15,255 bases of DNA from JANLQX01 sp043775075 (GTDB taxonomy: Bacteria > Actinomycetota > Acidimicrobiia > Acidimicrobiales > JANYDT01): assembly GCA_043775075.1 (NCBI GenBank), contig JAYVSS010000248.1:1-15255 (forward strand), given 5' to 3'. Each line of letters starts with the position of its first letter. Positions within the stretch are counted from its first letter, which is position 1. Shown piece after piece: positions 6,938-12,371 of this stretch. The notes below the pieces were generated by a model. That model did no database searches and was not told the origin of the DNA. It saw only the letters and a program-made list of their open reading frames with translations. The position numbers and the translations under genes were made by a program.

Positions 6938-6945
6938 CAAGGATG
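6938..6945 (+). promoter_or_regulatory. Candidate CsrA site over the fliS start codon
   Basis: CAAGGATG matches all eight bases of the CARGGAUG core of high-affinity CsrA sites, and its ATG is the fliS start. GGGT (6931-6934) and ACCC (6949-6952) could place it in a loop. It may link fliS translation to the FliW-CsrA switch; this is inference. Confidence 0.35.
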
Positions 6946-7356
6946 AACACCCAACTTCAACGGAATCGGTACGTGCAGGATGCGATCGTTACTGCCACCC
7001 CCGCTCGTCTCCTGACGATGCTGTACGACCGTCTCGTTCGAGACCTCCGCCTCGCCGAACTAGCGATCATGGCCGGCGACCACGCCGAGGTCAACACTCT
7101 GCTCATTCACGCCCAAGACATCGTCTTGGAGCTCCAAAGTACCCTAAATCTTGATGCATGGAGCGGTGCCAGAGGACTCAATGAGCTCTATTCATTCGTC
7201 TACTCCGAGCTTATTCAGGCAAATATCCGTAAGGACGAGCGACGCGTGGATGTCTGCCTCAACATCATCGAGCCACTGCAGGCCGCATGGCACGAGGCCG
7301 CATTGCAGGTGGCTGGAGCCGCCGGCAAGCCTGTCGGCGGCGTCCGCGTCGCCTAG
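6943..7356 (+). CDS. fliS: Flagellin export chaperone FliS
   Basis: FliS (137 residues) is a cytoplasmic four-helix chaperone that binds the C terminus of flagellin and prevents premature polymerisation. The N terminus shows the family pattern: Q-x-x-RYVQDAIVTATPARLLTMLYDRLVRDLR, where the -TATPARLL-x-MLYD- core is diagnostic. Later helices carry NTLLIHAQDIVLELQSTLNL and ELYSFVYSELIQANIRKDE. The ATG at 6943 is chosen because it begins the conserved region; a TTG at 6886 in frame would add 19 residues of poor-quality sequence. It lies 60 bases after fliD. A GAAGGG at about 6928-6933 may serve as ribosome binding site, and the start codon sits in a CsrA-like CAAGGATG. Confidence 0.94.
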   Translation: MNTQLQRNRYVQDAIVTATPARLLTMLYDRLVRDLRLAELAIMAGDHAEVNTLLIHAQDIVLELQSTLNLDAWSGARGLNELYSFVYSELIQANIRKDERRVDVCLNIIEPLQAAWHEAALQVAGAAGKPVGGVRVA

Positions 7357-7394
7357 ATCCGACATGTTCGTCGTGTTGTCGCCATGGGTTCAAC

Positions 7395-7682
7395 ATGAAT
7401 GAGATCTGGGGTGCGTACCTGGACGAGCTGGAGGCTCATATCCGGCTCGTCGCCCACGCTCTAACCCTCGATCCGTCGAGTGTCGCGAACACGTTCGAAC
7501 ACGATGTACAGGCACCGCCGGAAGGCAGTATGCCGGCCACGCTGGCCCCGAGAGCGCAATCACTCATGGCCCGGATGGAAGATCTCGGCCGATGCATCGA
7601 AGACGAAATGCGCTCCGTGTCTCGGCGCCGCCATACCAGCCGCACCCGCACCATCCCGGTGTACATCGACTCCCATATGTAA
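7395..7682 (+). CDS. Small helical protein of unknown function, end of the fliS operon
   Basis: This 95-residue protein is not one I recognise. It begins MNEIWGAYLDELEAHIRLVA and continues with a second amphipathic segment (RAQSLMARMEDLGRCIEDEM) before a basic tail rich in Arg and Thr (SVSRRRHTSRTRTIPVYIDS). Two helices joined by a Pro-rich loop suggest a small export chaperone or adaptor. The slot after fliS is where FliT-like or FlgN-like chaperones often lie. There is no signal peptide, membrane segment or cysteine cluster (one Cys). It starts 38 bases after fliS. It is probably a real gene, given its codon quality and operon position, but its function is open. Confidence 0.6.
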   Translation: MNEIWGAYLDELEAHIRLVAHALTLDPSSVANTFEHDVQAPPEGSMPATLAPRAQSLMARMEDLGRCIEDEMRSVSRRRHTSRTRTIPVYIDSHM

Positions 7683-7702
7683 GCGTGCTTATCTAGTCTG
7701 GT

Positions 7703-7717
7703 TTCGGTGCCACCGAA
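7703..7717 (+). terminator. Short hairpin after the fliS operon
   Basis: TTCGGTG (7703-7709) and CACCGAA (7711-7717) are perfect complements one base apart; a realistic RNA form has a TTCGG/CCGAA stem with a 5-base loop. It lies 20 bases after the last flagellar stop codon. No T-tract follows, so the terminator call is tentative. Confidence 0.35.
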
Positions 7718-7818
7718 CTACCTCTTGGTGAACGCGGGGGATAGCGCTTATATCTGCGAGAAACAACCGCCTGGAATCACTGTTCCTTCCTTCGTGGGGC
7801 CGTTAATGGGTTGGCGAT

Positions 7819-7847
7819 CAATGGTCGTACCAATGGTACGACCATTG
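7819..7847. promoter_or_regulatory. Palindromic operator of the mazEF module
   Basis: CAATGGTCGTACC (7819-7831) and GGTACGACCATTG (7835-7847) form a perfect 13-base inverted repeat with an AAT spacer. It ends one base before the TAATAT -10 hexamer of the antitoxin gene. Type II antitoxins usually repress their own promoter through such a palindrome, so this is very likely the autoregulatory operator. Confidence 0.72.
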
Positions 7848-7848
7848 G

Positions 7849-7854
7849 TAATAT
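7849..7854 (+). promoter_or_regulatory. -10 element of the mazEF promoter, leaderless transcript likely
   Basis: TAATAT differs from TATAAT at two positions and ends six bases before the ATG at 7861. Transcription would begin at or next to the start codon, giving a leaderless mRNA. No Shine-Dalgarno sequence is visible. The -35 region would fall inside the operator and shows no good match. Confidence 0.5.
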
Positions 7855-7860
7855 ATCGTC

Positions 7861-8118
7861 ATGACGAAGACCAAGATTTCAGTTTCGCTGGATGGGAACA
7901 AGCTTTCGCAGGCTCAGGCGTTGGTGACGGCGGCGTCGGTGTCTGAATTGCTCGATGTCGCCCTGGTTCGGCTCATCGAAGACGAGCTCGAACGTCGCCA
8001 TGTTGACGGATACGAGCGCACGCCCGTCAACGCCGATCTTGTCGGCTGGGCGCAATTGCGGCGAGTGCCGTTGAGCGATGACGTTGATTGGGCTGGCCTT
8101 TACGGGGAGCAGAGCTAA
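7861..8118 (+). CDS. Ribbon-helix-helix-type antitoxin of a MazEF-like module
   Basis: This 85-residue protein probably neutralises the downstream MazF-like RNase and represses its own operon. The N terminus KTKISVSLDGNKL has the single beta-strand pattern of ribbon-helix-helix DNA-binding domains, followed by helices ALVTAASVSELLDVALVRLI and DELERR. The C-terminal third, with PVNADLVGWAQLRRVPLSDD and DVDWAGLYGE, is acidic and aromatic, as expected for the toxin-wrapping tail of a MazE-type antitoxin. The TAA stop (8116-8118) overlaps the toxin ATG by one base, typical of translational coupling. A perfect palindrome and a -10 box lie directly upstream. I am sure of the antitoxin role from context but not of the exact subfamily. 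Confidence 0.8.
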   Translation: MTKTKISVSLDGNKLSQAQALVTAASVSELLDVALVRLIEDELERRHVDGYERTPVNADLVGWAQLRRVPLSDDVDWAGLYGEQS

Positions 8119-8459
8119 TGGCTGCGTCCACATTGGTTCCCCTCCCTCGGCGCGGTGAAGTGTGGCTGGCTGACCTTGAAGGAGACAAAATTCGGCCAGT
8201 CGTTGTCTTGACGCGGACAGCGGTTGTTCGTCATCTCCACTCGGTACTTGCGGCGCCGGTAACTTCAACGATCCGGTCGATTCCATCAGAGGTCACCCTG
8301 GGTCTACCCGAGGGTCTCCTGCATGAGTCCGCCGCCAACTTCGACAACGTTCAACTCGTTCCGAGGCAGTGGCTTATTCGGAAGATCGGAGTACTCGGCA
8401 AAGAAAAAATGGATGCTGCCTGCTGGGCCCTGGCGCAGGCCACTGGCTGCCTTAACTGA
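8118..8459 (+). CDS. mazF: MazF/PemK-family endoribonuclease toxin
   Basis: The toxin (113 residues) is an mRNA-cleaving RNase of the MazF/PemK family. The N terminus PRRGEVWLADLEGDKIRPVV carries the family pattern G-E-V-W followed by the K-x-RP-x-V-V-L motif. Arg26 in KIRP and Thr49 in AAPVTSTIR correspond to the conserved catalytic Arg and Thr positions known in the family. The segment ESAANFDNVQLVPRQWL and the LIRKIGVLG stretch near the end are also typical. The length is normal. The ATG overlaps the antitoxin stop by one base. No frameshift or missing key residue is visible, so this appears to be an intact toxin. Its cleavage site cannot be read from sequence. Confidence 0.92.
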   Translation: MAASTLVPLPRRGEVWLADLEGDKIRPVVVLTRTAVVRHLHSVLAAPVTSTIRSIPSEVTLGLPEGLLHESAANFDNVQLVPRQWLIRKIGVLGKEKMDAACWALAQATGCLN

Positions 8460-8472
8460 TGTGGTGTTCCGA

Positions 8473-8545
8473 AATGGCGCTTACTAGCCATTCACTGGAG
8501 AACTCGGTCGGGCGGGCCGTCAGCACCGAACGCGGACCATCGGTG
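8473..8545. terminator. Two hairpins between convergent mazF and vapC genes
   Basis: AATGGC (8473-8478) pairs with GCCATT (8487-8492), and CACCGA (8524-8529) pairs with TCGGTG (8540-8545). Both lie between genes whose 3' ends face each other, where bidirectional terminators are expected. Neither has a clear T-tract, so the role is tentative. Confidence 0.35.
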
Positions 8546-8607
8546 TGAGTAGTCGGTACGTGTACATACTATCTCTGACTCGCGACCACGCTGTCACTCG
8601 AGTGGGA

Positions 8608-9035
8608 CTATGCCGCGGTGGTGACGGCGACCGCCATCCCGTTGTCCAGCGCTGCGGACGCCAACTCGCCGTCGCCTGTAACGAGGACAACATCCCCGTC
8701 GGAGACGACCATGGCCGCCGCAAGATGAACGGCGTCGTAGCCACGAAGTCCGTGGACTTGCGCCAACTCACCGCCGCTGCGGGCCAATTCCTCAGTCACC
8801 TCGACGTGGTCAATCTCCGTCATGATTACGTCAAGTTGGACAACAGCGGCAGCGAGTTGCAGTGGCGTGATCCGGCGCAAGCGTTGCGCTCTAGCCAGCG
8901 CAGCACGAGCTTCTGGATACAGCAGTCGGACACTGACCACGATGGCGGCCTCATTCCACAGCCGATTGCAACGGTCAGTGGACGGCTCGTCGATGATGAG
9001 CGGCAGTATGCGGACGTGTCAAAGTATGCGATCAC
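8608..9035 (-). pseudogene. VapC-like PIN-domain toxin, broken by one frameshift
   Basis: On the minus strand a GTG start at 9035, overlapping the antitoxin stop by four bases, gives MIAYFDTSA, the classic PIN-domain start with its first catalytic Asp. About 9 codons in, the frame fails. The +1-shifted frame continues as LPLIIDEPSTDRCNRLWNEA and then VRLLYPEARAALARA, LRGYDAVHLAAAMVV and VLVTGDGELASAALDNG, containing the Glu and the later Asp residues of the PIN site, to a TAG at 8610-8608. A single base missing near 9006-9013, in the stretch between the Ala and Leu-Pro codons, explains the break; restored, the protein would be about 142 residues, the normal VapC length. VapC toxins are RNases of tRNA or rRNA. 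It is either inactivated or a sequencing error. The intact paralogue at 10379-10801 supports the reconstruction. Confidence 0.85.
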
Positions 9036-9289
9036 CGGCGTTGCTCGGCGACGAGGTCGCTCACCGTGCCTTTGGTCGAAATACCCCTTCCGCTACGCGC
9101 TCGTTTTGGCGATCGACCGGGAGTGACCAGCCCTTCGGCAATCAAGCGGTCGAGCGATCGGGGGTGCTCGACGGGCACCAGCCGGGCAACCGCCTTGCCA
9201 TGGTCCGTGACTGTGATTTCCTTCCCCTCCCGAACGACCTCAAGATACCGACTGAGATGATCCCGAAGTTCCCGAACGCCAGCTTCCAT
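9032..9289 (-). CDS. VapB-like antitoxin, Phd/YefM family
   Basis: The antitoxin (85 residues) belongs to the Phd/YefM-type fold. The N terminus VRELRDHLSRYLEVVREGKE then ITVTDHGKAVARLVPVEHP matches the family pattern in which a helix-strand unit is followed by V-T-x-x-G-x-x-VARL-x-P. The C-terminal tail (KGTVSDLVAEQRR) is shared with the second VapB of the island. It would bind the adjacent VapC and repress the operon. The TGA overlaps the toxin GTG by four bases (9032-9035). The toxin is frameshifted, so this antitoxin may now be an orphan, possibly able to cross-neutralise the intact VapC at 10379-10801. Confidence 0.88.
   Translation of the reverse strand: MEAGVRELRDHLSRYLEVVREGKEITVTDHGKAVARLVPVEHPRSLDRLIAEGLVTPGRSPKRARSGRGISTKGTVSDLVAEQRR
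9042..9064. repeat. 23-base exact repeat in vapB of the first module (copy 1)
   Basis: These 23 bases are identical to 10808-10830 and encode the shared VSDLVAE tail of both VapB proteins. Direct orientation and about 1.77 kb spacing could allow recombination between the two modules. Confidence 0.55.
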
Positions 9290-9295
9290 CCAAAT

Positions 9296-9324
9296 ATAAT
9301 GGCGCTAATTGACGGCAAAGTCTA
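9296..9324 (-). promoter_or_regulatory. Likely leaderless promoter of the first vapBC module
   Basis: On the minus strand CATTAT (9301-9296) sits six bases before the ATG (9289), and TAGACT (9324-9319), four of six matches to TTGACA, lies 17 bases upstream of it. TATATT (9298-9293), three bases before the ATG, is an alternative -10. No Shine-Dalgarno sequence is present, so the mRNA is probably leaderless. Confidence 0.42.
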
Positions 9325-9971
9325 GCCACAATCTTTCGATCCGCAGAGGTTAGGAGCGCAGGTCTTTGGCGATTTTGCGGGAATGCGGGGCGGCGGCTTC
9401 CAGTGAGACCTGCGACGCAGCTTCGAAGCTGTCTTCGCACTAGCCCCCGACGCCAGTCGCGTATTCGTTTCGTCACCGCGGCATCGAGCTCTATGAGCAA
9501 CCGATCACGGAGTTCGTCGACGTTCCTCCGCATTTCGCCGCGACTGAAGTGGCCTGCAGCGACATGTCCTCTTACCGTCACGCCCGTTGGACTGTGTCTT
9601 AGCTCCCGCTGAACGGACGTCGTTCCTGACGCCCGAGAGGAGCGTGCCAGGTTGCCTGCTCGCCCGCCACTAGATAATCCGGTGCGTGATTCGGAAACAT
9701 CTTTCGGATCGATAGGCACTGCTCACCTCGATGTATTCCGGACTCCTCAAGCACCCCGGGGCCAAAAACCTCCAGCGAACTCAGTCCGGCCGATGAGGTT
9801 TCGACTACAGCCGCCGATAGCGAACAATGGTCATGGTTCGGAAGTCGGCCAACATGGTCATCCGGTGGCGAGCCACCTCCCCGCCGGTCCCGAACCCGGG
9901 GAGTTCCGTCGGGACGATGCAGACTCTCGCGCGTAGAACCAATAGTTACCGGTGCGAAAAATCAATAGTAA
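9302..9971. other. Gap of about 670 bases without a recognisable gene
   Basis: Open frames exist on both strands, but their translations are rich in Arg, Pro and Ser and show no family I can name. The longest minus-strand frame (9240-9719) contains an evenly charged helical stretch around MRRNVDELRDRLLIELDAAV, which could be a decayed fragment of a small cytoplasmic protein. Upstream of the ATPase remnant, CAATAGT occurs twice (about 9941-9947 and 9963-9969). This looks like degraded accessory DNA. Confidence 0.4.
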
Positions 9972-10365
9972 GGGCTCGCCCGCTCGACCGGACGCACGCG
10001 TTCGGCGTGGATCGAGTCCTACGTCGATCATTTGGTGGGTCGGGATGTGGCATTGATCGCCGATGTGCGTGATCCGCGCCGACTTCGTCGGTATCTCCGC
10101 GCCATAGCCGCCAGCACGTCGGGCGAGCCGTCGACGGAGACGCTCATCGATGCCAGCGAGATCAACCGGATCACCGCCGATCGTTACGACGCATTGCTCA
10201 AACGTCTGTTTGTTTGTGAACGAGTCGCCCCGTGGTCGCCGAATCGTCTGCTTCACCTTCGCGTCGACGGCGGTCGACACGTGGTGGACCAGATCATCGA
10301 ACGCAGCGATGGACTCATCGTGGGTATCGAGGTGAAGGCCGCCACCACGGTCGATCTCATAACCT
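9972..10365 (+). pseudogene. Remnant of a DUF4143-type AAA ATPase gene with an internal deletion
   Basis: The open frame begins after a TAA at 9969-9971 and reads RSAWIESYVDHLVGRDVALI then ADVRDPRRLRRYLRAIAAST, which matches the region that follows the AAA domain in archaeal/bacterial ATPases of the DUF4143 group (WIESY-x-x-x-LV-x-RDV pattern). It continues through NRITADRYDALLKRLFVCER and APWSPNRL. It then jumps directly to LHLRVDGGRHVVDQIIERSD and GLIVGIEVKAATTVDL, the family's C-terminal nuclease-like segment. About 70 residues that normally lie between these parts are missing, in frame. The AAA domain is absent upstream and the C terminus is cut where it meets the vapC gene on the other strand. 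It is clearly not functional. Confidence 0.75.
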
Positions 10366-10378
10366 TGCGCGCTGATGT

Positions 10379-10801
10379 TCAGGTCATCAGCGGATTGGCG
10401 ACGTGTAATCCCTGGCGTGCGGCGGCGTCGCACAGTGTGGAATCGGCAGATGTGATGACGGATGCCTTCACCAACAGCGCCGCCGCGAGGTGGACTGCGT
10501 CGTACCCTCGCAGGGCTTCGCGTTCGGCGAGATCGGCAGCATGGTGCAGCAGCGCATCGGTAACCTCCACCGCATAGAGATCGCCAACCAGCGTGAGCAG
10601 CGCGGCCTTGGCCTGGAGATGTTTCGCCGCAGTGATTCGACCCTGTCGGCACGCCGCGGCGAGTGCCGCTCGTGCTTCGACGACGATCAAGTTCACCGAC
10701 GCCAGAACATCCGCCGACCGCCAGATCACTTCCGCGCGGTCAGAGCCGGGCTCGTCGATGATCAGTTTGAGGAGCGTCGACGGGTCGACATACGTGATCA
10801 T
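10379..10801 (-). CDS. vapC: VapC-like PIN-domain toxin, intact
   Basis: The toxin (140 residues) is a PIN-domain RNase. The N terminus MITYVDPSTLLKLIIDEPGS has the first catalytic Asp in VDPSTLL, where Pro replaces the usual Thr or Ser after the Asp. The second acidic residue is Glu in LIVVEARAALAA. EALRGYDAVHLAAALL holds the third Asp, and VITSADSTLCDAA the fourth. All four acidic positions of the metal site are present. It is homologous to the frameshifted toxin at 8608-9035 along its whole length. The ATG at 10801 overlaps the antitoxin TGA by four bases. The gene ends head-on with the ATPase remnant. Targets of VapC proteins are usually tRNA or 23S rRNA; the specific one cannot be read here. 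Confidence 0.92.
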   Translation of the reverse strand: MITYVDPSTLLKLIIDEPGSDRAEVIWRSADVLASVNLIVVEARAALAAACRQGRITAAKHLQAKAALLTLVGDLYAVEVTDALLHHAADLAEREALRGYDAVHLAAALLVKASVITSADSTLCDAAARQGLHVANPLMT

Positions 10802-11079
10802 CGGCGGTGCTCGGCGACGAGGTCGCTCACGGTGCCTTTCGCCTTGATTCTCACTGGCAGTTGATGCCGCCTGGCATTGGTGGGCGGACGCACAATCCCA
10901 GCCGTGATGAGCTCCGCCAGCCGATCGGTCGCGTGCTCGATTGATGAGAGCCGGGCGACAGGGAGTCCACGGTCGGTGACAACGACTTCCTCGCCACGGC
11001 GAACGCGATCGATGTACTTGCTCAGCCCGTTCTTCAGTTCCCGGATACCAACTTCTGTACGTAGAGTGGCTACTTGCAT
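10798..11079 (-). CDS. vapB: VapB-like antitoxin, Phd/YefM family
   Basis: This antitoxin (93 residues) pairs with the downstream VapC. The N terminus TLRTEVGIRELKNGLSKYID followed by VVVTDRGLPVARLSSIEHAT is the Phd/YefM DNA-binding fold. The tail KAKGTVSDLVAEHRR matches the other VapB of the island almost residue for residue. At the DNA level 23 bases at 10808-10830 are identical to 9042-9064. It should bind and inhibit VapC and repress its own promoter. The stop overlaps the toxin ATG by four bases. No Shine-Dalgarno sequence precedes the ATG, while a TATGAT box lies six bases upstream. Confidence 0.9.
   Translation of the reverse strand: MQVATLRTEVGIRELKNGLSKYIDRVRRGEEVVVTDRGLPVARLSSIEHATDRLAELITAGIVRPPTNARRHQLPVRIKAKGTVSDLVAEHRR
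10808..10830. repeat. 23-base exact repeat in vapB of the second module (copy 2)
   Basis: The identical partner of 9042-9064, in the same orientation. The identity may reflect duplication of a vapBC module, or strong conservation of the antitoxin tail. Confidence 0.55.
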
Positions 11080-11085
11080 CCATCT

Positions 11086-11091
11086 ATCATA
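11086..11091 (-). promoter_or_regulatory. -10 element of the second vapBC promoter, leaderless transcript likely
   Basis: On the minus strand TATGAT (11091-11086) differs from TATAAT at one base and ends six bases before the vapB ATG at 11079. The same spacing is seen for the mazE-like gene. No -35 match is evident. Confidence 0.5.
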
Positions 11092-11147
11092 GCTACATCA
11101 CCCCTGCGTAGGGAACCCGGCGACTTCGCGGCCCGCCCTTAGAGACT

Positions 11148-11163
11148 TCATCAACGTTGATGA
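11148..11163. promoter_or_regulatory. 16-base perfect palindrome between vapB and flgB
   Basis: TCATCAACGTTGATGA is its own reverse complement across all 16 bases. It lies 57 bases upstream of vapB's proposed -10 box on one side and 16 bases upstream of the flgB -35 candidate on the other. A dimeric regulator could bind here; the position favours control of the flgB operon, but vapBC control is possible. Confidence 0.5.
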
Positions 11164-11179
11164 TTCGCCAGGGAAGGTC

Positions 11180-11206
11180 GCACGTTTGAACTACGGCTGA
11201 CGATCG
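11180..11206 (+). promoter_or_regulatory. Sigma-28-like promoter candidate for the flgB operon
   Basis: GCACGTTT (11180-11187) matches five of eight positions of TAAAGTTT, and GACGATCG (11199-11206) matches five of eight positions of GCCGATAA with the canonical 11-base spacer. The nonamer GACGATCGG is also found upstream of fliC. The match is partial and no second line of evidence is available. Confidence 0.4.
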
Positions 11207-11275
11207 GTTGCGTTGCACGGAGTGCACCAACTAGCTGCCAGGGATCGGCGGCGCCACCGAGTTCTCTCGAAAGCC

Positions 11276-11620
11276 ATGATCGATCCCACCGTTCGCGCCC
11301 TGCAGATGTCGCTTTCCGGCCTAGCCAGCCGTCAGCGCGCCCTCACGGACAACATCGCCAACCTGGAAACTCCTGGCTATCTCGCCAAGCGCGTCGACTT
11401 CGAGTCCAGCTTGCAAAACGCCATCGACACGCATCGCCCAGAGAGCGTCGAAGTGTCGCAACGCCGTTCCATGGATCCCACCGGGGCTAACGGCAACAAC
11501 GTCAATCTCGACGACGAAACGATCCTCTCGTCGGACACGGCTTTGCGCTACGAGATGTCGATTGAGGCACTCAATGCCAAGTATCGCCTTCTACGCACGG
11601 CGATCCGGGGTCAGCTGTGA
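11276..11620 (+). CDS. flgB: Flagellar proximal rod protein FlgB
   Basis: FlgB (114 residues) is a rod subunit in the periplasmic/cell-wall part of the basal body. The N terminus has SGLASRQRALTDNIANLETP and GYLAKRVDFESSL, the rod-family signature. NGNNVNLDDETILSSDTALR in the middle is the FlgB hallmark. The C-terminal helix ends with ALNAKYRLLRTAIRGQL. The size is slightly short of the usual 120-140 residues. I chose ATG 11276, which begins with IDPTVRALQMSLSGL at the expected helix; a TTG at 11213 would add 21 basic residues. No strong ribosome binding site is seen. It opens the basal-body operon and overlaps flgC by four bases. Confidence 0.93.
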   Translation: MIDPTVRALQMSLSGLASRQRALTDNIANLETPGYLAKRVDFESSLQNAIDTHRPESVEVSQRRSMDPTGANGNNVNLDDETILSSDTALRYEMSIEALNAKYRLLRTAIRGQL

Positions 11621-12009
11621 GCGAGATGTTCGGCGCACTTGCTACTTCGCAGAGCGGCCTCCACGTGTTTCGCACATGGCTTGATTCGATCAGCGACAAT
11701 CTCTCGAACATCAACACCGTTCGCCGAACGAGCGAGTCGGCCTACCAGGCCCGGTATTTGCAGGCCACTGCTGATCCCAACGGTGGCGCCATCGTAAACG
11801 CCGTGCGCTTAGGAAATGCCGAGGGCGTGGTGGTCAGTGATCCGACGAACCCTTTGGCCGATCAGTACGGATTCGTGCGGCGACCCGATATCGACATGAA
11901 CGAACAGATGACGGCGCTCCTCGTGGCCCAGCGCGGCTACCAGGCAAACATCGCCGTTATCGAGCGTGTACGAGACGCGTACAAGCAAGCCCTCACCCTC
12001 GGAAAGTGA
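11617..12009 (+). CDS. flgC: Flagellar proximal rod protein FlgC
   Basis: FlgC (130 residues) is the second rod protein. The N terminus with ALATSQSGLHVFRTWLDSIS and DNLSNINTVRRTSESAYQAR is the rod motif, with Asn-Thr-Val-Arg in place of the Asn-Thr-Pro-Gly of the hook family, as usual for FlgC. DPTNPLADQYGFVRRPDIDM is the FlgC-specific loop (D-P-x-N-P-x-A-D-x-x-G-Y/F-V). The C-terminal helix is EQMTALLVAQRGYQANIAVI. The GTG start overlaps the flgB stop in GTGA (11617-11620). The Asn and Gly positions conserved in the family are kept. Confidence 0.95.
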   Translation: MSEMFGALATSQSGLHVFRTWLDSISDNLSNINTVRRTSESAYQARYLQATADPNGGAIVNAVRLGNAEGVVVSDPTNPLADQYGFVRRPDIDMNEQMTALLVAQRGYQANIAVIERVRDAYKQALTLGK

Positions 12010-12010
12010 C

Positions 12011-12316
12011 ATGAGCATCCCTCCGCTCTCCTCCATCTCCTCTGCCACCATCACCAACCGGGTTGACCCGGCGAGCAAAAGCGCTGGCGCCTCCGGTGAC
12101 GGGTTCGGTGACCTCGTGAACGGCGCACTCGACAAAGTAAGCGCGCAGCAGGCCAATGCCGACCGGCTCTCCGAACAGGCGGCGGTGGGGAAACTGCGCG
12201 ATCCGCATGAATACATGATCGCTGCCACCGAGGCATCGCTCTCCACAGAACTCACCGTCGCCGTACGGAACAAAGCGGTTGAAGCATTCAACGACATCAT
12301 GCGAATGAACGTCTAA
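12011..12316 (+). CDS. fliE: Flagellar hook-basal body protein FliE
   Basis: FliE (101 residues) joins the rod to the MS ring. It has the expected small size. The N-terminal half is flexible and rich in Ser and Ala. The second half has the FliE signature LVNGALDKVSAQQANADRLS, LRDPHEYMIAATEASLSTEL and TVAVRNKAVEAFNDIMRMNV, with the conserved H-x-x-M-I-A-x-x-x-A-x-L pattern. It starts one base after the flgC stop. A frame extending further upstream from 11966 overlaps flgC and is not the gene's start. It is followed by 55 bases before fliF. Confidence 0.94.
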   Translation: MSIPPLSSISSATITNRVDPASKSAGASGDGFGDLVNGALDKVSAQQANADRLSEQAAVGKLRDPHEYMIAATEASLSTELTVAVRNKAVEAFNDIMRMNV

Positions 12317-12371
12317 TACCGGCAATGACATCCCTCCGAAATGACCCCTTGATCGAAATGATAAATTCGTA

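Noticed and set aside
8545..9126. 193-codon plus-strand frame across the vapC pseudogene
   Set aside because: It is antisense to two frames that together encode a clear PIN domain; its own translation has no family features.
10032..10577. A single 181-residue protein from 10032 to 10577
   Set aside because: Only the part before about 10365 resembles a DUF4143 ATPase; the rest is antisense to the intact vapC gene, so it is a remnant, not a gene.
7683..11147. Composite transposon or insertion sequence carrying the toxin genes
   Set aside because: No transposase, no terminal inverted repeats and no target duplication could be found at either border by eye.
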